Origin: Camillea tinctor
Lineage: Eukaryota; Ascomycota; Sordariomycetes; Xylariales; Xylariaceae
Direction of reading: 5' to 3'
DNA length: 64,000 nt
Assembly: GCA_022578605.1 (NCBI GenBank)
Contig: MU394085.1
Coordinates: 248,001 to 312,000, forward strand
The translations under genes and the position numbers were made by a program. Positions 1 through 11,421 of the stretch are shown here, piece by piece. Below the pieces are notes generated by a model. The model was not told the DNA's origin, made no database searches, and worked only from the letters and a program-made list of their open reading frames with translations. Every line of letters starts with the position of its first letter. Position 1 is the stretch's first letter.

Positions 1-887
1 TGACGGTCATCAAGAAGGTGAACAATCCAAAGAAAGCGGCGAGGGCGATAGCAGCAATCAGATATGGGTCCAATGGTTGTCCCTCGTTATTTCTCTTGTG
101 AAGGGTAGAGGCAGCAGCTCCTAAGACGACAGCACAGTAGCAGGCAGTGTATGTGGTGAATTGGACGAAGAATTTGAAAGCTAGAGAAGAGAGGTGTTAG
201 CGAATTTAAAAGTGTATTACATGTAGGGTGTCTCTCCTCCCTCTTCCCCCCTTTTTTTTCTTGTGTTGGACTTACAATTTTCTCCTATCATGCCACCAAC
301 CCATGGACAGTAATGATCCATTCGGAGCACACAGCGGTCGATCTCGCTGCTGTGATGGGCCCGATCCGGCTTCCAATTGCAACACTCGGAGCACCATTTG
401 GGTCGCCCGTCGCTCTCGCATACGAAGACATTTTTGGTATAGAAGTTCTCCAACCCCGGGCTATCAGGATCATTGTCTGGGCCGGGGTGGTAGGATTGGC
501 TTTCGAGGTCACCATGCTTGTGTTTCCTAAGTCGCTTGGAGTTCTGGTGGCTTCTCTGTTCGATTGCCAGGGGGCCGAGGGGAACAAGTCCGGGATCGAA
601 GTTGGCAGCGAGAATGGTTCTTATATAGGTCGCAACCATCAAGAGAAGGAAGAGGAAGTAGAAGATTAGGATAGGGATGGCGGCGCCAACCTCGCCTCGG
701 GTGTTGATTAAGTAGCTAGCTAGAGAGATGCAAGTAAGCATACGGAGGGAAGGGAGTGGTAGTGAAACTCACAGCATACTCGAGCAACGACAACATATGT
801 CGCATAGCCAACAGCGCCAGTAATGACAACTGGGATTATTCGGGTAATCCAGCGCGTCGCGCAACGAGTGCTTTCGATAGCAGGCAT
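1..887 (-). CDS. pfa5: Pfa5-type DHHC-family palmitoyltransferase, C-terminus cut by window edge
   Basis: Protein S-acyltransferase that attaches palmitate to cysteines of membrane proteins; an integral membrane enzyme. I read three exons: 887-773, 719-276 and 180 to beyond position 1. The joins are in frame (T|CT for both introns; donors gtgagt and gtaagt). ATG 887 is the first in-frame ATG; the frame is open further upstream but has no other ATG. Seen: an N-terminal membrane helix (about residues 12-33), a second helix after the RGEVGAA segment, then the Cys-rich domain with KPDRAHHSSEIDRC and the active-site run RMDHYCPWVGG, followed by two further helices in exon 3. The DHYC form with HHSSE in place of HHCS is characteristic of the fungal Pfa5 subgroup (family knowledge), so it is not a sign of decay. 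About 246 residues are in the window; the family is usually 400-500, so the cytosolic tail lies outside. The family call is firm; the exact start is inferred. Confidence 0.9.
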
Positions 888-2982
888 CTCGAGCACATCC
901 TCGACCCAGAATTGGTGATACTGATTAAATTTCTTGAAATGTTGTTGTGGATGCGATGTCGAGGGCGAGGACGAGGACGATGGTGAAGACTTGGAAAAAA
1001 AAAGGACGAAGGCGAAGGGGGTGTAAGTTCGGAACAATCAGACCAAACCAGCCCAAACCAAACCAACTGACACAATATTGTTTTTTCCCTTCTTCTTCTT
1101 TTCCTTCCCCTTCCCCTTCCCTTTTTTTTTTGTCTCTGATCGTTTTAGTCGACCGGACTACGTATTGTGTAGTGCCGTGTGTAGTGTTAGTGTATTGTGT
1201 GGTAAGTAAAAAAAGGTAGGAGATGTTTCTGAGCGATGCGACAAATCAAAGATTAACAGGTAAAAAAGAGCAGAGACCGGGTTTGGGTCCGTGACGCAAA
1301 GCTCCGCAGCCTATAAATATCTCTTAAATTAATAATTATTTGAAATACCGGGAAGCTTGCATTAGTTTCCGGGATTTTAAGGATCCCCCCTGCACTCGAC
1401 TACACTTGATAACCTTAACCTAGTATCAATACCCAAGAACCCAAGAGGGAACCTGGTCTGTGCATATTGAAATACATCAATACAGATTAGATAAACCTAC
1501 CTACTGCCTAGGTACATCATTGATATTGATATTGATGGATACAAGTTCTGAAGATAATATGACACTCAGTCTCTTAAAACCGATCTAAAAAATGGTGTAA
1601 AGTTTTTGTCCCCTTGTGGCAACGACCTCAGGATTAAGCAATCCCTCGTTTTATGTTACGTCTTGTTGAGACATGCACGCCATTCCCATTGCTACTTGAA
1701 GTCTCACAGCAGCTTTTGTAGAAGGGTCTTATGTGTAGTTGGCCCCAGATCTAGCCCAAAAAGAGAGATATCACCGTCCTATCCTTCAATTCCAATCCAC
1801 ATCCAGAGACTATATTCGCCGTTCTTAAACGTGCTAGCCGTCATCGTCATTTAAGGGGTAAATCTTCAAAAAAACCATCCAACGCTCTAGTAACCCACGT
1901 CATCTATTCGCCACTTCAAATTAGCTCTTGGAAGAGAGTCGGTAGAATAGCACCGGACCAGTTCCTCGGTTCCTCAAGGTCTACCGCTCGCAGGTCCCTG
2001 GAATCAAACGGTGGGCTACGAGCTGCGGTGTATAAGGCACACTGGCCCCTCCATTGTATGACTAGACGTAGAGGGTAGTTACTAGTGAATATTTCTTAGT
2101 TCTTCGGAGAGAGGGGGAGGGGGGAGGAGAGTGAGTGTCCGAAGAATCGAGCTGACAACTGAAGGGATCTTGCTTTGATGTTAGGTTAAGTAATTTTTAC
2201 GTTCTTGAGAGAATGTTTCTTCCTACAAGCTAACGGCCTGTTAAGCATGTTACCGTTACTAGTAGCTATAACAGTTCGTCCAGAGTCAAAGTGGTCGAAC
2301 TAGATTCGTCCCGAGGGCTGTACTATATTTTCTAACTCAGGAACAACTACATTATACCTGAAGTGTAGTAAGCTTTCTCCCATGGACCAACTCTTCGTTC
2401 ATAGACAATGGCTAGCTCCTTTTCTTTTTTCTCTCTCCAATAACATACTGAATTCCTCGGTCACATCATACAAATTCTGTCCTGACATGTGCAAACGACT
2501 TTGACGAAGGATCTAGATGGCTACATTGGGAGCTGAAAGCCTCCTGGGTTGCTCTGTGGAATACTTATGAGAATTCTGATTCATTAATAAGTTTCAAGGA
2601 CTTGAAAGTCGTATTAGAACTTGTTTGCAACCTTGCCCTTTCAAAATCTGCTCCTTTCGGGCTGTTTGACTATTAATGCGGCAAATGGTCCGAAAAACGT
2701 ACGTTTTCCATACTTTGTAGTAATACAACCCTCAATACCTACCACCGAGCAGTTACGCCGCCGACCTAACGTATTTTGGTTACTGAGGAGGAGGGGCTCA
2801 GACACAATTTAGTCAAACCATATACCTTGTGACTTCAATATTCGCGAGTGTATTTTCAAGGTTATCGGCGGCTCTATTCGAATGAAACGGTTGTCTGGGC
2901 TTACTACGATCTGATGCTCGTATAAAAAAAAGGCGATTCGGCTTGACAAGAACCAGAGTGGAAAGCAGACTGGGGTGAATAG
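888..2982. other. Intergenic, AT-rich, no gene recognised
   Basis: This is the promoter side of the palmitoyltransferase gene (pyrimidine-rich leader about 1080-1130) followed by AT-rich DNA with frequent stops in all frames. Short ORFs such as 1606-1854 and 2621-2812 show no motif, no intron structure and no family resemblance. A CCTAGGTA motif lies near 1507. Confidence 0.6.
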
Positions 2983-3113
2983 GATCACGAATTGGCTTGG
3001 GTAACCAACTAAGCTAAGTGACTAAAAAATTTACGCAATGACCGAGTAGTTACTGTGACCTAATTCTGTATTATGCAGTTACTCTCTAGCTAACCCCTGG
3101 CTGGGACGTATCG
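2983..3113 (-). repeat. Diverged copy (c) of the ~123-bp LTR-like element
   Basis: Read on the minus strand, this segment aligns by eye with the copies at 11299 and 17191. The shared landmarks are ACGTCCCAG near its 5' end (3110-3102), a GGGGTTAGCTAG-like stretch, AATTAGG, and the core ACTACTCGGTCATTG (about 3048-3034), then GGTTAC near the 3' end. The TG and CA termini are eroded, so the ends are approximate. It is the only copy of the four in inverse orientation. Confidence 0.6.
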
Positions 3114-3919
3114 AGCAGCAAGTATACTTGGCCGTGCCAGATGTTCTATTTGTAAACCATTATGTTATTGGGGATCTTTCGTTCAGGCTTCCGTTATGGC
3201 AATGACTGGTCTTGTCAGGAAATAGCCTACGAGAACCATGGGCTTGCTGTAAGAGCTCGTTTTGTACAATCTCACTCTATTGAAGAGCATCTAGAATAAA
3301 ACAATTGTCACGCAACATACCAAAACTCAGATCATCCAAGTCCATGGTAGTTTATGGTGTTTATTGGTCAAGGTTGATGGGCCACAAGATACACGAACAA
3401 AGTGGGAGTCTAATTCCTCGCACAACAATAGCATCGACATTGCCCGAGCTCTTGCTAGGTACCTCGTGATATTACACAATTTATTTCGGGATACCCTCCG
3501 ATGCTTTCCTTGCGTTATCATTGGACCTGCTGTCGCAAGTGTATACAAGCTTGGTCATGTGTTAGGAGCCATCGCGAGGTTGAGGGCACAACCTAAGTTA
3601 CACCAAACAGCCTCTAATATACCCCCATGGGGGTCTCCATCAGCGATGCATCGGAGATAGGCTTTATTGGGAGTTTTCTTTAGAAAATTTGTCCAGCAGC
3701 ATCGCGGACTTTCCCTCAGAGGATACACTGGCGTCGTTCTTGGGAGGGCAGAACACACGTGCGACACAAATAATGAACATCATCTGAATTTGACAGGTCT
3801 GTATCGCGAGGTCGATCTATTCATGTATTTAATATCTATTCATAAATTTAACAATACATAAGATAGCGTTACTCATACTTGTAGTAGCCCCTATCTGTTC
3901 GGTAGTATTACACAGACAA

Positions 3920-3992
3920 GGGCGTTGTTCAACGCCCCCAAAGGGGAAATGGGGCCAACCATCTATGGAATTATGAGTCCATTTCCCCTTTG
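3920..3992. repeat. Paired perfect inverted repeats
   Basis: There are two neighbouring palindromes. GGGCGTT/AACGCCC occupies 3920-3937 with a 4-nt loop. A 14-bp perfect inverted repeat has its left arm, CAAAGGGGAAATGG, at 3939-3952 and its right arm at 3979-3992, with a 26-nt spacer. The segment could be a foldback or MITE remnant or a protein-binding palindrome. No gene is adjacent to assign it to. Confidence 0.6.
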
Positions 3993-4108
3993 CCGAAGTA
4001 ATTTGCTCGAGCTATCAGAAGCTAATTGTATATAAGTCGCACGAAATTCGCACCGAGGTAGGTATTGGGGTGAGAAAGGCGTACCGAAAGGCAGCTATGC
4101 TTAGCCCC

Positions 4109-4128
4109 AGCTGTGCCTTAGCACAGCT
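4109..4128. repeat. 8-bp perfect hairpin followed by T-run
   Basis: AGCTGTGC, a CTTA loop and GCACAGCT form a perfect stem, followed by GCTTTTTC at about 4130-4137. The shape resembles a small structured RNA ending at a Pol III stop, but no A/B boxes were recognised, so this is only a structural observation. Confidence 0.4.
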
Positions 4129-4903
4129 TTGCTTTTTCGAGCCCTATTGGGGCAATGTAAGGTAATTTCATTGGAATCGGAGCTAGATATTAGTTTTCAG
4201 CTATATACTATAACCACGACGTAGCAATATATCCTCACGTGCTAAATATGAGACAAAAACCCCAACCATTGTTCTACCGACTCCCCTTACCCGGGGCTAC
4301 GCCAGTAGGTGCCAAACTTTTCGACCAATGCCGAAGTATGATTACTTTACCAAATACCGGTACTCATCTTGAATTCTACTTTATTGGTAAACAAATTGCC
4401 AAAACCAACATTCTTTCTGCTTGCGTCATTGTCTATGATCAACGACTCTTGACCAGTCGTGCGTTACATATCGGCGAATATCCAAAGTCGTCCCCTCGGT
4501 CTGGCCACTGGTCACACGTCCTGCTACGTCTTTTCGCAACTTGAAGACCAATTCTGCTTCAAATCCGATTATCCGTCAGTGTATGTTATACCTATGATGT
4601 CTATTCGACATATCTCGTGGGGCCGATGGGTTGCTCACCGTTTCGTGGCACAATATCTTCAGTCTACGATGAAGTTTCATGTTATTTTCACCGAAGGTAA
4701 TACCAATATGCTCTCGATGGACCCGTAGTTTTGGCCCCGAATGTCCAAATGGGGGACGTTTATGGTTAGAAGTTCCCCAGCGACGGGGAATTCCAATGGT
4801 TCGGTGATCTTCTCATTGGAAATCTCTACTTCGAAGAGGGGCTTGGCTATTCTCTATGTGGAAGAGTATAGACAGTTACATCATGGCCATACTCTAGACG
4901 ATA

Positions 4904-4911
4904 GTATATAA
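4904..4911 (+). promoter_or_regulatory. TATA-like box of the small Cys-rich gene
   Basis: GTATATAAG lies about 135 nt upstream of ATG 5044 and is followed by an A/C-rich leader (AACCAACAACACACATCAAC), the typical look of a fungal 5' untranslated region. It supports the reality of the short gene downstream. Confidence 0.5.
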
Positions 4912-5043
4912 GATGTCGATAGGTCTCAACCAAGATATGTTTTCAACCAACAACACACATCAACGAACACAAAGCCTTCAGTTCATAACCAACAAATTCT
5001 TCAAACTCACCTCAAAGATATTGAATACAATAAATCATCCAAA

Positions 5044-5236
5044 ATGTCTGACCTATTTTGGTATTGTGTAGGTCATATGAAGCCTTTCATCTGTCAATAA
5101 AAAAGCTGCTAACTATTCAAAGTGCCAGTGTGGTAGTGGGCCACAATTGGCCGCCAACAATTCTTACTGTCCAAGTTGCGGTGTTCAGAAATGCAAGAAT
5201 TGCCATCAAGAGTGGATCGATCCAAAGGATTCTTGA
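5044..5236 (+). CDS. 45-residue Cys-rich zinc-ribbon-like protein (two exons)
   Basis: A small gene too short for ordinary ORF calling. Exon 1 is 5044-5067 and exon 2 is 5123-5236. The 55-nt intron has donor GTAGGT, branch GCTAAC and acceptor AAG, and the join is in frame. The product starts MSDLFWYCCQCGSGP and continues with SYCPSCGVQKCKNCHQEW, ending KDS. Eight cysteines and a histidine are arranged as CCxC ... CxxC ... CxxCH, which suggests one or two zinc sites; the role is unknown. The WYCCxC-GPQ opening resembles many short fungal Cys-rich proteins of unknown function (recollection, not a search). A TATA-like box and an A/C-rich leader lie upstream. It is isolated in AT-rich DNA yet has an intact reading frame. 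The start is the only ATG that gives the Cys frame through this intron. Confidence 0.6.
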
Positions 5237-8200
5237 TAACAATAACGATGACGATAACTAGGTATTATTACTTCTTGTTCAGATTAGTGTCTACTTTATT
5301 TACGATCACCACTGACTGATTGCAGGTTTTCACTCTTTCGTATATTCGGACAATAAATGAAACTGCTCGGAATTTGATGGCTTTCTGGGAAAATCTCGAT
5401 TTCCAGCTATACACGTCCTTCATTTCCATATTTACTTTCTCATGCACTATAGAATTCACTTATTCCTTTGTCAAGGGATCGGAGGCGTATGGGTTCCTGT
5501 TGCTTTCTCATTTCTGCATATTAGATTGATAGACTTGGTCTGGCGGTTTTGATCCCTTAGATTTCTTTTGTTCTAGACAGAGTCTAAGAAACTGGCCGGG
5601 GTGTCATTCTGAAGCAACATGGGCTACAGGATTGGTGTTCTTGGTTTCATTTACAGACTATACTATGCTTTCCTTACATATTCTACTATACTATGCACCA
5701 CTGCAATATAATAAAACCAGTTGTGTTATCACAGTTTATATGCACTATATCATCATATGTGTGAGCGAAGAAGCCTAATCTTTATGAATAAATAATAATA
5801 TACTTAAGAGTATCAACGTTTTCTCTTATAAGAGGTTAACCTGGTGTATAGCATATTCATCACTTTTCCCTTAGCTGTATTAGCTATATCTTATTCAGGG
5901 GTCTGAACAACGTGGGGATCTCCAGGGGCAAGGATCTCGGTAAGACATCACACTAATCAATCAAGATTTCGGTACCTGCCTAGCGAATGCCACCCTAAAC
6001 CCAAAGGAAGCTGAAGGAGACAACAGTTTTGTGAATATCCACCACAGCTGACAGCAGCTCTGGTGAGTGTTGGCATTTCCACCCTTATCATCCCCTAAAC
6101 GGCTTGATCTCAGCTAACATGAAGTCAATTACCGGTGAACTTCACACTTGTACAATAGAAAATTTCATCGTAACTTCCACCGACTGCCAAATTTAATGGA
6201 AGCCACTTTTTTTCTTCTTCTGCCACGTCCTTCGATGATCTGTAGGAATGACAAGTAGAGAAACGGTTAAAGAAAAAAAACAAGTAGTCAAGTTCAATGG
6301 TCTTCGCATACTCAAAGAATTACTCAATTTATTGTAAAGCAAGGGTTTTGGCTATTCTAAGCGACGTGCCGCCAGCCATGCGGCTCTGCTGTGTGCATGC
6401 GCTTTTTAGGACTTCGTCCGAAGGCCAGACCCTTAATTGGCAGTTTGTGGTCGATGCTTTGTTGACCCGCATGTGTACAGATTCAGCTGACTTCTAGGAC
6501 TAAAGTGGCCACCTTCTGCCGAATTTCACCATGCAGTTTAGTGTCCTTAGATCGAGTTAGGCAGTGTTAATCTTACAGGCCTGCCTCGTGGTACCCCCGA
6601 CGCTCCATGCCCCAATCGTATTACGAATATACATAGTTAACCCATCTGTGGCAGAAAAGGCAATATGCAGTATGACTTTCATGGCTTAGGTTCTTGGCTT
6701 GTAGTAGGTTGTGTATAGTACATGGCAGAGGAGGTTTAATCACATATCAATTTATCTGCTACAGGGCCATCTACAGAATGATTGTTTCATGCTTCTGGAA
6801 AGATGTTAATGTCTTTCTTGGGACTAGCTGCTAGGGGAGAAGCCCCCAACGAGCATTGTGGCAATACTGATATGTAACATATTTACTCTGCTTGAACAAG
6901 GCCCCTACTGCTACCTTGTCACTTGTTTTGAAGGGGCTCATAGCTGAGTGATGATTAAATACCATGGTGTACACACCGAATTCACCCACCCCCACCGGCT
7001 TCCTAGAATTCGGCTCGCCTACTAGCTCGGTCGACAAATATCCCAATTATTCATGTCGATGGCCGAAGATGTCATCCCAATCGTAGATTTCGGCCTGACT
7101 TCTCCACCACATCTTTTACAGCGCGCACGTAGTACGTTGAGATACGAGACATATACCGACACCGCCACTCCACCTTGCACCGATATGCCTTAAGGTATAT
7201 CTATAAGGCCTAATTGTTCCCGTTGCTGTTCTCGAGATCAATTAACTCATTATAATCATGATTTGGAAATGCATTCGTCCGATCGGGCAGTGCAGCCAGA
7301 AGAATACGATGCCCTACCGGATATAGACGAAGGCAAACACTTATCACTGAGACATATAACAAGGGCAATATAAATTGAAACAATAAAGGCAAAGAAGAGA
7401 GTAAAATAAAATTAACAGGGGCTAATTTTTGGTACGGAGGCGCAGTTATGTCCACGCTCAAAAGTGCACTTCAGTTCTCCACTGGAAAGGCTAACTTGAA
7501 TGCCTTAGCCGCCAGCACATCCATTTTCTTCTTACGAAATCCACATAGAAGAACTAAAGGGTGACAGTGACTCACTTACAAGTGTTCACTTAAGGGATCG
7601 GGTGAAATTGATTTTGGAGCGTTACGATAACTAATAAAGTAGCAAAAAAACGCCTACACAACTCACCAGCTACCCAGATGATATTGAAGTTACCCTCCAC
7701 CCCCTTATCCCGTTTTTTGAAAAACATGTTTAATGCAGAATGTACCGAAATATTCAACATGTTTTAAGCTTATTGAGCCATCTCGCGTGGGACCCCGGGC
7801 AGCCCGTGGGGCCGTTTGTATATATATATACTACCTTACCCACAACCTCAGCCGGCCTCCCGAACCCGGCCCTTCCCATTTAGTTCGGTGGGGACGGCAT
7901 TGAGGTTGGCAAGGTCCCTGTGCCAACCTATTTAGGACTTAGAACAGTGTGGTAAGACTTAGGTAGGACTAGATGGGCTATCATGGGCATCTAAAATCTT
8001 ATCATCTATGTTGTTCATGAGCATAGACAAAGTGAAAACTCAAACATCCAAACAAATTTTAATTATTTAGTATGAATGGCTATGCCATAAGTAGGTACTT
8101 AGCTAAAATCTTTAGAAAATGCAAACTTCCTATCAACTACAACTGTAGGTGAATCGTGACCAATAATATCAGGAAGGTCTGTGCCCACGCCCTTAGATCG

Positions 8201-8834
8201 AGAAAATTTTTTGGGTTTTTAGATCATATGTATTTCACACGCTCTAACCGCACCACCCATGGCCCCATTAACACGATAATACCTAATGAGCTAACCATCC
8301 CATCTATGACCACTTTTCCCATTATGGGTTGAGCTAACCTAGACAAATAACCTGACAAGTGTAGTCGTAGCAATCTATTGCACCAAGGAGTAAGACGCGA
8401 TCTGGTGGAAATAGGCACGGGCCAGTTTATTGCTTTAACATCAATTGTGCACTACGTTAGAGTTCTAGGCATATTCGATGAGAATATAGTCGTAGATGGC
8501 GGCTGAAGTTCCCAAGTGTCCATAGTCTTAGAATAGTGACCAAGTGCTATGAGGTCACTAAAAGAAAGGCATGTAGTTTTCCTTTAGACGTCGGTGAACT
8601 GTGAACCTTAAGATGGACCTCGAGATAAAAACATACTACGAGGAGCTTGGACCTAATAACCTATCATCAAACTTATAACACGCGACTTCACGTGATGGGT
8701 AGACAAGCAGACAAGATTGTCAGGGAATATCTAGCAAACTTATTACAATTTCTTGTATAAAATGCGTTGTACGCGTCCCCTTCTTAAAAAATACCTACAA
8801 CATAATCCTACCATTTTCTGTTGCTACATTTGTA
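5237..8834. other. Intergenic, AT-rich, decayed; no gene recognised
   Basis: After the 3' end of the small gene, all frames are broken by stops. The ORFs at 6297-6497, 6831-7046, 7210-7461 and 8224-8418 carry no recognised domain. The only notable structure is a GC-richer patch with nested inverted repeats at 7843-7929. Confidence 0.55.
7843..7929. repeat. Nested inverted repeats in a GC-richer patch
   Basis: CAACCTCA (7843-7850) is matched by TGAGGTTG (7901-7908). The perfect 9-bp pair AGGTTGGCA (7903-7911) and TGCCAACCT (7921-7929) overlaps the second arm. A (TA)n tract precedes it at about 7819-7830. It may be the end of a small non-autonomous element. Confidence 0.4.
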
Positions 8835-10205
8835 ATGACTGTTCCAAGTCGGCATTCAAAAATGTCTATACTCTTCACCTGTCCGAACGAAGTGCTTTGT
8901 ATGATTGCACACCAACTTAGACGGGTGGATCTTCTCGCCTTTCGATTGACGTCTAGACGGGTGTGTAACATTATACAACCAGCATTCATCAAGATATGTT
9001 TCAGGACGCGTTATGTAATGCTTCAACAGCGTAGTCTCGAGAATATTCTTGAGATATCACAACATCCGAGCTTTTCTCCCGCCGTGAGAACTCTCGGTAT
9101 CTGCGTCGATTATCTTAGGATGATACTTTTCGACTTTAGCACCCCCGGAGTCTTCTGGAGGCGTGGGCGTTTGAGAAGAGAAAGAGAAGGGAGTAACCAT
9201 AATTGGGACGTATATGAACACCTCTGGGATGAACAGGAATGCACGATACACTCCGGATTGGCCGTGCTGTACCTTTCACGCTCCTTTGCAGCGTTCAAAA
9301 ATCTGGAATGTCTCGAGATCACCAACGCCCATCGGCCTTGGGGAGCAAAGGCTCAGAAAGAACTGACGGGCTCGCTCCCCACCAACACTATTCGCAGCGA
9401 AGAAGACTTTGAAAGTATATCGGTTGTTCGACAAGCAATTTATCGTGTCCTCATATCCCTCGTTTCAGTAAGCAGCTCGCTTGAAGAACTTAGGATATCT
9501 GTTGGCAATTCTGGAAGTATGGCTGTCGCGCCATGCATGCTGGAAATACCTAAGCCGTGCTTGCGGTACTTTCGATGTCGCCCTGTTGGGATCAGCCGTC
9601 TTAGTTTGAGGATCTGCCCGGTAGATCTGAATAGCGAAGGTAATGGCTGGATACCCTACCTCTTAGACTTCATTGCGTTATTCATCCAACTGCGAGAGCT
9701 AAAGTTGGTATTCAAGCCTCTTGTCGAAAGTGAGCATTTCACCGAACTCGCACAAACACTTCGCGTACAGCATCTACGGTCTTTGACGATTGAAGGAGTT
9801 CACTGCACCCAAGATGTGATGACTGGTCTTTTACTTGGTCATAGGGATACTTTGGAAGTTGTCAAACTTGCGTCTGTCACCATGGCCGATAAAGGAGACA
9901 GTTGGAAATCACTACTGTGTACGATGCGGGACGAATTCTCTATCCAGTCTTGCATAATAGCCGACTGTGCTGGGGCCAATGGGTCTGTTCAGTATGTCCT
10001 CGGGGGATGCGATGAGGGGCTTCAAGAGGAATTTGAGATACGCGGAAACACAGATGATTGGACGACGGTAATCGACAAAATTATGATGTTAACCGACTCA
10101 GGTTCGGTTGTTGATGAATCAGAGAATATCGACGTGGAGGATTATGACTTGGGAACACATACGGTAACGGAAAGCACTGATAGGTATACACTCCAACCGG
10201 TTTAG
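8835..10205 (+). CDS. F-box protein
   Basis: Single-exon gene, 456 residues. Residues about 15-50 form an F-box (CPNEVLCMIAHQL, then DLLAFRLTSRRVC). This motif binds Skp1 in SCF ubiquitin ligases, with the C-terminal part choosing the substrate. The rest (leucine-rich stretches such as LEELRIS, LRELKLVF, HLRSLTIEG) looks like a degenerate leucine-rich-repeat arrangement, common in fungal F-box proteins. A second ATG at codon 10 lies just before the F-box and is an equally possible start. The frame is intact over 1.37 kb although the flanks are repeat-decayed AT-rich DNA, so the gene is probably under selection or recently arrived. The substrate is unknown. Confidence 0.85.
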   Translation: MTVPSRHSKMSILFTCPNEVLCMIAHQLRRVDLLAFRLTSRRVCNIIQPAFIKICFRTRYVMLQQRSLENILEISQHPSFSPAVRTLGICVDYLRMILFDFSTPGVFWRRGRLRREREGSNHNWDVYEHLWDEQECTIHSGLAVLYLSRSFAAFKNLECLEITNAHRPWGAKAQKELTGSLPTNTIRSEEDFESISVVRQAIYRVLISLVSVSSSLEELRISVGNSGSMAVAPCMLEIPKPCLRYFRCRPVGISRLSLRICPVDLNSEGNGWIPYLLDFIALFIQLRELKLVFKPLVESEHFTELAQTLRVQHLRSLTIEGVHCTQDVMTGLLLGHRDTLEVVKLASVTMADKGDSWKSLLCTMRDEFSIQSCIIADCAGANGSVQYVLGGCDEGLQEEFEIRGNTDDWTTVIDKIMMLTDSGSVVDESENIDVEDYDLGTHTVTESTDRYTLQPV

Positions 10206-11298
10206 ATAGAGACGCCAGAAAATAAAGCATTAACAACGTTCCATGTAGTGATAATTTTTTAGAAACAAGCTCAAAACCACATAAAATGAACTGAATAGGA
10301 ATATCCACGCGTAACAGTACTACAACTATATCTGATATCCTTCATGTCGCTGTATAGTATATACTAAAATAGTTTCTATACTAAAGGGATGGATGCAAGC
10401 TCGACCTGATCTCCACCTGCACGCCGTAAGTGAAATTCTAAGTATATTGGAAGAGATAAATATGTTGCAATGCAGAAAATAGCTATAGCAATGCTCGTAG
10501 GGGTTTGAAGCGTGAGTAGAGAGTCGTAGTCAAGTGAGTCGACACACTGAGGCAACTCAAAGTAGCTAGGGCTACGCTCTTGTTATGTAGTAGTGCAATT
10601 CGGCTAAAGCTTACAAGTGGTTAGGTAGAAAATATAAAGAATGATATATCGATCGAGGACGTCACTTAGATAACTTAAAAACATGTTCGAGGAGCTTAAT
10701 ATCCTAAGTTTGGTTGATCTTAGCGAGCCGGGGGAAGCAAGGGATATATGTCCTATGAGCAAACACGCAACGGACCAAAACGGACGCTAAGACGAGGCGG
10801 GTAAATCAACAGAAGAAAAAAAGAGAGGCTCATAGGTTATAATGTTCATTAGAGACGCAGGGTAGTCTGATAACGTGCGTTGAATGAATCAGGTCGTAAT
10901 AAACTATTCCCTAGATAAACTTTGATATACTAGAGGACATCATATTGTCGATGTAGACGGAGTGGGAAACTTCGCGGGCGGAGAAGAGAGAACTAGATAC
11001 TGAAATCTATAAGTATAGGTATTACCAGTAACAAGGAAAATATTACTTATATGCATCAATCTCAAGCTAGCTTTTAACTTATCCCTGAAATCTCACGCAA
11101 TAATGATAATTACGTTCCGTCTCCGTGTAGGGAGTCTTCGTGACATCTGAGAAACGAGATGAGAAGCTCTCTTGTGAACCTATGCAGAGAAACTTCTTGC
11201 TTACTATTAACCTAGTAGATTTGAATAAGTTGTGGAAAGTGCGTCTTATTTGTTCCCCAAACACTCCTGTACATGAAAGCGGCATATAATGTTGTAAA
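10206..11298. other. Intergenic, AT-rich, no gene recognised
   Basis: Stops are frequent in all frames. The ORF at 11079-11285 has no motif. Confidence 0.6.
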
Positions 11299-11421
11299 TG
11301 TTACGCCCCTGGATTGGTGGGTAATTATATAATACACAATTGAGCCACAATGACCACTCGGTCATTGTGAAAACCTTTTATCTCATAGTACAACGGGGTT
11401 GCTCAACACTCAGTTGTAACA
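11299..11421 (+). repeat. Solo-LTR-like element, copy (a), best preserved
   Basis: A 123-bp segment bounded by TGTTAC and GTAACA, which are inverted 6-mers with TG...CA ends, and flanked by GTAAA on the left and GTAAG on the right (4 of 5 bases match, a possible target-site duplication). At its centre is a perfect 10-bp stem: CACAATGACC (11346-11355), loop ACTC, GGTCATTGTG (11360-11369). An AT-rich TATA-like run (AATTATATAATAC) lies in its 5' half. Related copies occur at 2983-3113, 16332-16472 and 17191-17314. The ends and duplication fit a solo LTR; a MITE is the alternative. Confidence 0.65.

Larger units (their letters stand above)
3114..5043. other. Intergenic, AT-rich, with hairpins; no gene recognised
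   Basis: Two overlapping ORFs at 4239-4544 and 4459-4728 are the longest open stretches. Neither carries a motif I recognise and I see no splice pattern joining them. Two hairpins are listed separately. The right end is the promoter and leader of the small Cys-rich gene at 5044. Confidence 0.55.

Noticed and set aside
4239..4728. A gene formed by two overlapping ORFs on the plus strand
   Set aside because: The frames overlap without a splice signal that joins them, and neither product shows a motif, signal peptide or domain.
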